A program made the position numbers and the translations under genes. This document shows positions 55,816-64,000 of a stretch of 64,000 nucleotides of DNA, piece after piece. The number at the start of each line of letters is the position of its first letter. Within the stretch, counting starts at the first letter, position 1. The notes beneath the pieces are model-generated. The model saw only the letters and a list, made by a program, of their open reading frames with translations. It searched no databases and was not told the origin of the DNA. Source of the stretch: Synchiropus splendidus (Eukaryota; Chordata; Actinopteri; Syngnathiformes; Callionymidae); contig NC_071347.1 in the NCBI RefSeq assembly GCF_027744825.2, positions 10,787,501 to 10,851,500 of the forward strand. Reading direction: 5' to 3'.

Positions 55816-57944
55816 TCTGGTCCGAGGTGTCATAACCTCTGGTACAATGTGACTTCTATAGGCTCCACCCGTTGAAAACCCATGAAGAAAATCACAAAAT
55901 AAAAGGAAATAAATAGAATTAATTCCAGACTATATTTATCACAACTTGCAGCTCCCACAACTCCTAGCTAGCTGCATGGGCCCTAAATACAGACGTCACA
56001 ATGCTTCTCTTGTGTATTACCAGGTCTGGCACCAGTGAACCGAAACAGATGAACACACACAACTCTGCAGTAAAAGGGTTTATTGATAGTTCAGGTGAAA
56101 TGAGGCTATAATGGCCGTAGCCGAGCTTTTGGACGGAAGTCCCAGCTGGGGTGAGGCTCAGTAGGTGAGCATCAGGTCAGGTGGGCTCAGGGTGAGTGGC
56201 TGGCCACAGCAGGAGTCACAGAGCGGTCATTCATTCCGGACTGCTGAACAATACGGTGAGAGGGAGAAAGCAGGCTGAAGAAGCTGAATTGGTCACTGCC
56301 AGCTGAAATTGCTCTTCGATAACAATCACCAGTTGAACTCATGGTGACAAAGAGTGAAATGAATGAAATGAATTCCACCCATGTTATTGTCATCAAGACA
56401 TTACAACAGGACAGCTTTTGGTTTACAGTGGTTTAATAAATAACTCGATACTGAGGAAAGGGGACACTCTCAACATTGTGCTGAAGTCGTACAGTGCAAG
56501 GTAAGAAAGGTTGAGTTTACAACTAAATGCGAAAGTGAAATTGTTGGGAATCGGTATAAAAGTAGACTTTGCAATAAATGATGGCAATTGATGTCTCTCC
56601 CTGTAAAGTGATGATCAGACAAGATGCCCTTTGTACCACGCTGTCTTTTGTGCTTTAAGTCAGCGTCACACAGGTCTCACATCTTCCTCCTCCTTTTTCA
56701 GGCCCAGATCCTCACGTCTCCTTCTGTGTTTTGAGTCCCTCCACATGTTTATTCTTGCCTCAGATTTATGCTAATCGAATCTGGCCTCAGAGTATTTTAA
56801 CAATTAGCATATTCCGTCTTTTTGTGTTGAATGATGTCTCACAGTGTGTGGAGTCATTTCCCTGACAGTCCTTTTAGGTCATTTGTGAAAAGTGTGGAGG
56901 CTGTGTGTTGGATTGAGAAGGCAGGGCTGACATTTGTGTTCCAGTGCCTGTGCTTCTCTTGAAATCTGGAGAAACTGTAAACATCTACTTACTGACAGAA
57001 ATACATCACTGCTCTTGCCTCGCAGCGCAAAACACCCTAAAAGAGTCTAAAAGAGGTTCAGGCGGTTTCTGATCGATGAGATGACTCATTGATTGTTTTC
57101 CCAAACGTACACCTGTAATAACTTGAAAGCACGCAACCTTCCTCCGCTAGTTCTCTCAGAAACAGCTTAATAAAAGTGGACTTCACACTCAAATACATAG
57201 ATTATTATCTAATTTCAGCAGGAGATAATGCTTTCAACGTACAGCATCTTCAAAAATGATGAAGAAAAACAAGGATCACAAAACAAAAGCGACGGCAAAA
57301 CCGACAAACAGCGATGACAAAGAAAAAGCACCTGACAGGACAATGGCTAAGACAGACAATTAACTGAGACAAATAACAACAAACTCGACAATGACGACAG
57401 CAACCGGCGAGACTCTTCCGAAACACGTCTGCAACAACAGCTGACCAAGATAAAACTCTAGAAAACTAACAGAATAGAACCTTGTGTTGACAGGAGTGAA
57501 CACTGTCCACAGGATATTACACAGCAATAGCAAACAGTGTTGACACCAAACAGCATTGAGTTAACAGCACGTCAATTTATTGAACTATCCAAACAATAAT
57601 GGAGACACTCGACCAACACAAAGAAGCCAGACATGCAATCACAGAAGTAGATAAACAGGCGGAGGAGACATTATACATGGTATTGACAATTAAAGATGAA
57701 GAGAGAGGAGGGTCTGGGGTGATCAGCTGGAGAGCAAGGGCAGCAGTGAGTCCCTCCATGAAGCATGGTTTGTACGGCAAAGGCGAAGAAGAGGAGCAAA
57801 ATCATCATCAGACCACTTTAACTGCAAAAACCATTCGTGATCAAGCAATAATATTTAAGGGGACCTTTATTTTCAGCAGTTAAATCTCCTCTCATTAGAA
57901 TATAATGTTCACATTGAATGAGCCTGTGCCCGTCACTCTGTTCT

Positions 57945-58835
57945 TATGATAGTGATAATAATCATAGCACTTTTTAGAACGCTGATCACAAAGTGCTTTA
58001 CAGGCAGAACAGCCAAAAATGTTTGCATTTGTTTGACCACTAAACAGTCAGTGAGTTACAAAAAACACATAAATACAAGCATGTAAAAGTGAGTTTTTAG
58101 AAGGAATTTAAAGGTGGCGGCAGACTGTTTCAGAGTTGCGGAGCCCTGACAGACATGATTCATTCACCTCTAGATTTTGGGACAACTAACAGAGACTCAC
58201 TTGAGGATCTGAAGGTCCTGGTTGGCTCGTAGGGCGTCAGTAGTTCTACAATGTCGTTGGGGACCAGGCTAACACGTGCTTTAAAAGCTATTAGTAAAGA
58301 GACGCGATCACCGGTGTCATGTGCTTTTAGAGCCAGTTAGAAGCCTCACAGAGTTCGGAACCAGCTGTAGGCGTTATTGAGATTTCTTGAGATTTCATGA
58401 ATATGTTCTGGACTGTTTTTATAGGATCAAAAGAAAGTAAGGAGTCAAATAGGACGACAAGATTTCAGTTTGTAGGAGTTATGTTTTTGGATAGGGGGTG
58501 GCATCAGGTGAGTTAGGAGAGTTTGGTGAGGGATTTCTGCTCAGCTGGAGAAATTTTTCCACTTGGTGACATCATCAAGACATGCTAGGACTGGAGCCAT
58601 GTCTTGAGAGTTCTATTATGGGTAGGTAAATGTGTGTGTCATCAGCATAGCAGTGGAGACACACTAAATGATTTGTCCAAGAGGTAGCATGTACTGTATA
58701 TTGACAATCGAATGGGACCTAAAATGGAACCTTGTGGCACACCACTGGTCAGCGGTGGATGAGGAGACTTTCCTTTGGTGACTGAAGATGTCCCGTGAAG
58801 GAGAAGTGATACTTGTAGATGGTAATACACATGAA
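57945..58835 (-). pseudogene. L2-type LINE fragment, reverse transcriptase remnant
   Basis: The minus strand encodes TSGVPQGSILGP (about 58714-58749) and YADDTHIYLP (YADDT at 58635-58649), the finger/palm and catalytic motifs of LINE reverse transcriptases. Downstream comes a decayed C-terminal part with words like ELLTPYEPTRT and LRSSSESLLVVPKSR-type residues. It ends in an AAAGCACTTTGTGATCAGCG-like tail and an ATTATTATTATC run near 57955, as in L2 elements. Frameshifts separate GP from YMLPLGQII and from YADDT, and stops follow, so it is dead. It is 5'-truncated near 58835. Confidence 0.75.
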
Positions 58836-61800
58836 CAACATTTGATGGTTCTGTGGCGTTTGCTTAGCTTTCTCAATTCTTTCAGCACAGTAGCTAAACG
58901 TTGCTGTTAGAAGTCCAGCTAATATGATCTTGTCATGTCGCACTCTTCTTGGCTTTCTTATATTTTGTCCCCTGCCATATTACTGCAAACCAGAACATCC
59001 AGTTTGCATAGTAGTGTGAGTCACCATACCCAAGACTGTACAACATATTTTCCACGACAAATATCTGATGTCTGTGTCAGTCGGGACAATTTGATTCCTT
59101 GTGGCTGCAGGAATCCGATGAGTCACTTTGAATATGACTAACATTTCTGTCATGGAAGAATTTTCCTCATCTCCTCTCCTTGTCAGGTCACGTTTAAATG
59201 ATGTCTGCTCTCTTTTTTTTTGTGGCTTTGCTTTAATAGGTGTGGTTAATGTAGAGGAATTTCTGCGTCACTGACACATGAGGGGGAAACATTGTGTGCT
59301 GTCATAGTGCTATCGCTTTATGATCTGAAGTGATGGTTTACGTCGCAGTCTGTAGCAGTTTCACATTGTTTTACTGATGATGGACGGTGACCACCATGAC
59401 ATGTCACCTGCTAAACACTATTGAGTATTTGTTTACTGGGTGTTCCTGTGTTCCTACTGCATGAATGAACACAACAGACCTCATGGTCTTTTAAAAACAT
59501 ACCAGGCAACCTGGCTTGTTTTTTGAACTTCTGTTATGTTCCAGGGTTCATAGTTGGAGGTGAAGACAGGTGGGAAAATTGCTTGGAGAATAGGGATTTG
59601 GCTCAATATCTCATACCCCTTCTTTCATCAATGATAACACATAATTTGAAGCACATACTCGTTCCCCTTCTCACTCTGAGGAGGCTATTAGTTTCCTGTT
59701 AAGAGCCATGGACTCTTTTCTGTGCTGATTCTCATCTCTGGTGCTTTACACTCTGAGCCGACCGACGTAGTCGCTCATGCAGTTTATCTAACAAAAACCC
59801 ACAGGTTCTGTCTTTGAGAACCAGGACAAGATTCCAAAGGCCGAAACCCATTTTTGTGAAGCCTGACTCACTGTAGATAATCCAAACTCCTCTTTACAGG
59901 GATTATCTTGGGAAGATTTACATTCAAGGTGCGTTCCACCTTACCGCCGAAACTACACGATCAGACTGACGTCACGCCTACGCGAGCAAAACTATTGACT
60001 TCACAGTTGGGTGAAAGAAAGTACAAGTGTAACACAAGCATCTGTTCTGTTCCTCCGTCATATTGAGGGTACAGTTATTGGTACACATGAATATTAGCTG
60101 GGATATAAAATGGGAAGACCTACTCCAAGTCCCTCTTTTCCAGCTGGTGTTGGTCATCACTCTCTCAAAGGTGATGCAGACAAGCTTAAAAGAATACCAA
60201 CACACTGAACACAATTTAAGATGGCGAGTCAATAAGCCCAGCAAAAGCGTGACCAGTATGTTAAGTAGTCAACTGCGTGGACCCTGCTGCAGGGTTCCAT
60301 GATCTTTTAAAGCTCCCCCACCAACCAATGGAGAATATCACCTTCAGCTGCCTCAGTCAAACTGAAGAAACAATCACCGAAATGGATTAAAAAATTCATT
60401 ATTAATTGTCCTGTGGGCTACAGCTTTAACTTATTGTTTATGGTCTTATGTTAAAACAAGGAAAAATATTATTTTCTTGCTTCGCCAGAGGCTAGTTTTG
60501 ATGAGCTTAACTGAAATGGAGGGGTTGCTGTGACTCTATCACATTTGCTGTTTAATAGAAGAGACCATGAGTATATTCATATCAAACCGCACTGAATTTG
60601 TTTTATCTTTTTTGTTGGAGCCAAGTCTGTTTGGGGATTTGTTTTTGAAGTACAACAACTAATGAGTGTATGAATGTAACATGAATAACTCTCAGCTCCT
60701 CTGTTTTCCAGGTTGGTGTTTCAACCAAAGCAGTAGCTACAGGGTTTAAGGTGTAACTTGATATGTGTATATTGAATGTGTATTTAAACTCACACAATAT
60801 TGAGCTCAATAAACACGAAACAGTGGCGATAAATTTACATTAAATATAATTTTAAAAATTATATGTATTTGATGGTGATGGGGTTAAAACATCAAAGAAA
60901 CTTGTTTGTATATTTTCTGTCTAAAATTTATTAAGCAAATTAGGTCCTTTTTAGTATTACTTTTATCCAAGACTATCGTTCCTTTTTAATGGACTTTTTC
61001 TTTCCATAACTGAGGCAAGCCTCACCCAGCTAGTTGGGGTGAAAGGCGAGGGACACCAGTGCAAAGAGGAGTCTCTCCATGTCAGTACAGACCATTTGAA
61101 CGCTCAATTCCCACTGTGACTTCTCGGTTTAGTGGCCGGTAAAATAATTTATTGAAATTGTTTAGCTTCCTCTGTTAATTCAAAAACACAAAAACACAAA
61201 TAAGATGAATAGTGAATCATTTATTCTCAAATGATAGCTTGAAAGAATATTAATTTAAGAATACAGTTTATCTCACTCCCCAAATTGCTGGCTCAATGTC
61301 AGGGGAGTCGCGTTCAAGTTTGCAGACACTACTTTCTTTGTCTAGTTTCACTTGTGACAACAAAATGTCACTGCAACTATGCTTGATTATTTTTCGACAC
61401 CACACACAAACATCTCACTGATTGTTGAAGTTTGTAGATTTGTAAATGAAAAATAAATGCTAAATTTCATGAAAATTTGATTACAAAGGAAAAATAATTG
61501 CTTTGTTACAAGACAAAAAAAACTTTTTTTTTCTTTAGAAAATAAACAATGTTTCATCTCTCAAGCGACTGCAGACTGCTCAAGCACAACACAGCTGCTC
61601 CACTGTTCCAATTAGAGAAACCAAAGAGCATCCATTGTACAAGTTCTGTTGTGAGTCCAGATCTTATGCTGAAGTTTATTACTGCTGAGTCATGTGCCAG
61701 CAGCTGTTAAATATTTGTCGCTTTTCATTGTGCTTTTCTTCGGAGTTATGTTATTAATTTGGGCTTTTGCTTGTCGAAGTTGCCACCGAGTGTTTCCAGC

Positions 61801-64000
61801 CGTGTTTGTCCAAACTGTGGCTGCACGTTCAGCGCTTTAGCTGTAGTGACAATTTTTTCCGTCAGAAAACACATCTGAAAAAGAAACAAAATTGTCTACT
61901 CCACCAGGTACCTGTTGTTCCCTTCCAAATTATTTCATGAGTTAGTTGACAGACTTCTCTATTCTGCTTTGCTGCACTGAAGTTATGGATTTGTTTTAAC
62001 AGTGAAATGGAAAAATAATTTAATCATTGAACGCAATATAAACAGACATTCAACTGCGTTCCCCCACGGAGATGCTTGGGAAGTATGGCGCATTGATTGC
62101 TGCTAACATGGTTTTCCCGTCCCTAAATGACCGGAGTCCACGCGGGTAATGAGTTGGAACCTTTACCAGTAAGGACTTTACTCCGCCTCCGTCATCGCTT
62201 CTGCTCATAATTCCTTTGGACAGAATTTGCAGAGGCTGTCGTGGTGGAGGGGGTTTTTCGGTCTGGTGACCCTTATGATCTTGACTCAGCTTCTTTTAGG
62301 TGACATGATTCCATTGGCTCCATCTAGCCCAGACCTCCAGCTGTCCTTGGAATGGCCCAGGGCCCAGTCTAAAGTGGCCTGGATAAGGATCTGCTCCAGC
62401 ACGTCTGGTGTAGGACGACAGCCATCTTAGGGTCTTGTTGTCTTTGAAGTATGAGATCAACAGTCTGGTTGACGCAGCTGGTCCTTGTTACTGGGCACAG
62501 CTTGTAAGTCACCAGTCAAGCTCCACGCTCATCTATCGCCTGGTGACAAAGCAGTCAAATTCAATAGGAGATAGGCTGCTCCTCTGCACTGACACCACAC
62601 AAAGGAATTTGAAGGTTGGCAGCAGTTTTTACAATGTTCCTTCAACTCCCTTTCAACTCAAAAACTGCTAATGAACTAGTCTCAACACAAAACTAAACTA
62701 AAGCAGTTTCTTCCATGAGAAAAATTTGTGTCAGTCTAGAGGCTTAGTCTGAGTCAGACCTCGGAAAGTTCACCCAAGCGGCAATCTGGTCCAAGCATGT
62801 CAGAAAACTGTAAGAAAATGAAACGTGGGATAGATTTACAGTGTGTTACTGTGATAGCTGTGATAGCTAAATGATAAAGAATGTCTTCGATGTAAACAAA
62901 ACACCTTTAATTTCATTGGTCTGAAGAGGCTAAATGCTAGTTAGCATGTAAAATTATATTAGCCGCACCATTGTTTATGTCACAGTGTTTAAAGCATGTG
63001 AAAAATAATCACTACTATTGTGGTGGATATGCAAATACATCCCTATTTCAATGATGAACATTGTTACTAACATTATTAGGAGACAAATGAAGAAAACATC
63101 TTGGCATCAATAACATATGATGAGAGCGCAGAGTGTTATGAATAAGGTAAAACATTAGAGCCCGTAATGGAAAAACAGCTCGCGTGATTAATAAAAGGAA
63201 TTATATCTCTTTAAAAATCAGTGTTTTTCCTCTTGCTTTGTATATTCCAAAGCAGGCTACAGTTCTATTTTAACTTATGCAACAGCATCTGGCCCTTCTG
63301 GTAGTCAAATACTTCATTTGAATACAAGCTCTGCTCTGACAGCAATATGGAAGTAAATGAATAATGAAGCTGACACTAACGTTGCCGGAGTCGTACGCAA
63401 ACATGCCGATCTAAATTCTAACGCACAGTAATAAAGATGCATCCACAGCCTGAGAATGACTTCTTTGCTCCGTTTTCGCAGGGAAAGGAATACGCAGATT
63501 CCATTTGTTTGTGTGCATGACAGACGTTTTCTTTCCACCAAATTGTTTACTTCACTAAGGCCACTATAGTTGCATTATGTTTGCAGACATTGTTGCTAAA
63601 TGTTTTTCTTTCCTCGAGCCCTTGAATGTGACTTAACTGCAAATCTATTTAGCTGAAGAAGAACAAAAACAAATAGGACGCTAAAGACTGTGGAATAAAA
63701 ACCTGTGTGTGCGAATGAGGAAGCCGGGGCCCAGTCCAGTGTTGTGTGTGAGATGAGAATCCCTGAGTTAATAGATTCTTGTCCCTGGTGCTTTTAAGTG
63801 TGTTGATCTCCTTCAATAACATGCTGACACCTTCAAACTTGCACCTTTAAGCACAGGGGCTGGCATGGTGCACTGAGCCTCCTTAGCACTGCAAACATTT
63901 GGCTTCAAACATTACTTCACCTATTCAGCTGATACTTCCTTCCCATTCACTCCTCTCAAATTTCCTGCCTCTCATGGGTCGTAGATATTTATGCTTGCAG
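58836..64000 (+). other. Cadherin intron 1, last part in window
   Basis: No second cadherin exon was recognised to the end of the window. The stretch is AT-rich with T/A tracts near 61510. Open frames of 60-90 codons lack recognisable domains. The final 150 bp contain TGGCATGGTGCACTGAGCC, possibly a decayed copy of the 55645-type repeat. Confidence 0.45.

Larger units (their letters stand above)
51256..57940 (+). other. Cadherin intron 1, continued
   Basis: No exon was recognised. 51390-51930 is strongly A-rich. A second copy of the GAGGACC-type repeat lies at 54998-55132. A decayed interspersed repeat lies at 55645-55815 (TGCCGCCTCACAGTCAGAAG and GTGTGGAGTTTGCATGTTCT words). An A/C-biased block lies at 57240-57480. 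Other open frames are unrecognised. Confidence 0.45.

Overview
This window looks like teleost fish genomic DNA. It has spliced genes with vertebrate splice signals, very long TA microsatellites, and many degenerate copies of fish-type transposons (pogo/Tigger-like, hAT-like, an L2-type LINE). I see no bacterial, viral or organellar features. Only two genes can be supported with confidence, and both lie on the + strand.

Positions 1-4915 hold the 3' end of an MTSS-family gene, best matched to MTSS2 (MTSS1L/ABBA), an I-BAR and WH2 actin/membrane adaptor. Five coding exons (401-475, 2028-2183, 2452-2628, 2782-2947, 3620-4389) join in frame into 447 residues that end in a WH2 motif. A short 3' UTR follows, with an ATTAAA signal at 4892. 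The I-BAR half lies before the window.

Positions 4916 to about 21660 are intergenic. They hold a 742-bp foldback element, two full-length pogo-like non-autonomous transposons in opposite orientations, an 808-bp hAT-like element with an 8-bp target duplication, other repeat remnants, and a weak antisense exon candidate at 6226-6330.

Positions 21660-22929 are the promoter/leader and first coding exon of a large cadherin-superfamily protein. The exon has a signal peptide and nearly three extracellular cadherin repeats. It ends at a phase-1 GT donor and no second exon was recognised, so 22930-64000 is interpreted as one first intron of at least 41 kb. That intron holds further pogo copies, a 160-bp hAT MITE, an L2 fragment, several TA arrays, palindromes, and low-repeat blocks that could be regulatory.

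The two genes are neighbours in tandem. Nothing in the sequence shows that they act together, although both families work at the cell cortex (actin/membrane curvature and adhesion). No wholly new system was found. The most interesting items are the foldback element, UG tracts flanking an MTSS2 exon, upstream ORFs in the cadherin leader, and the pogo copy embedded in a TA microsatellite.
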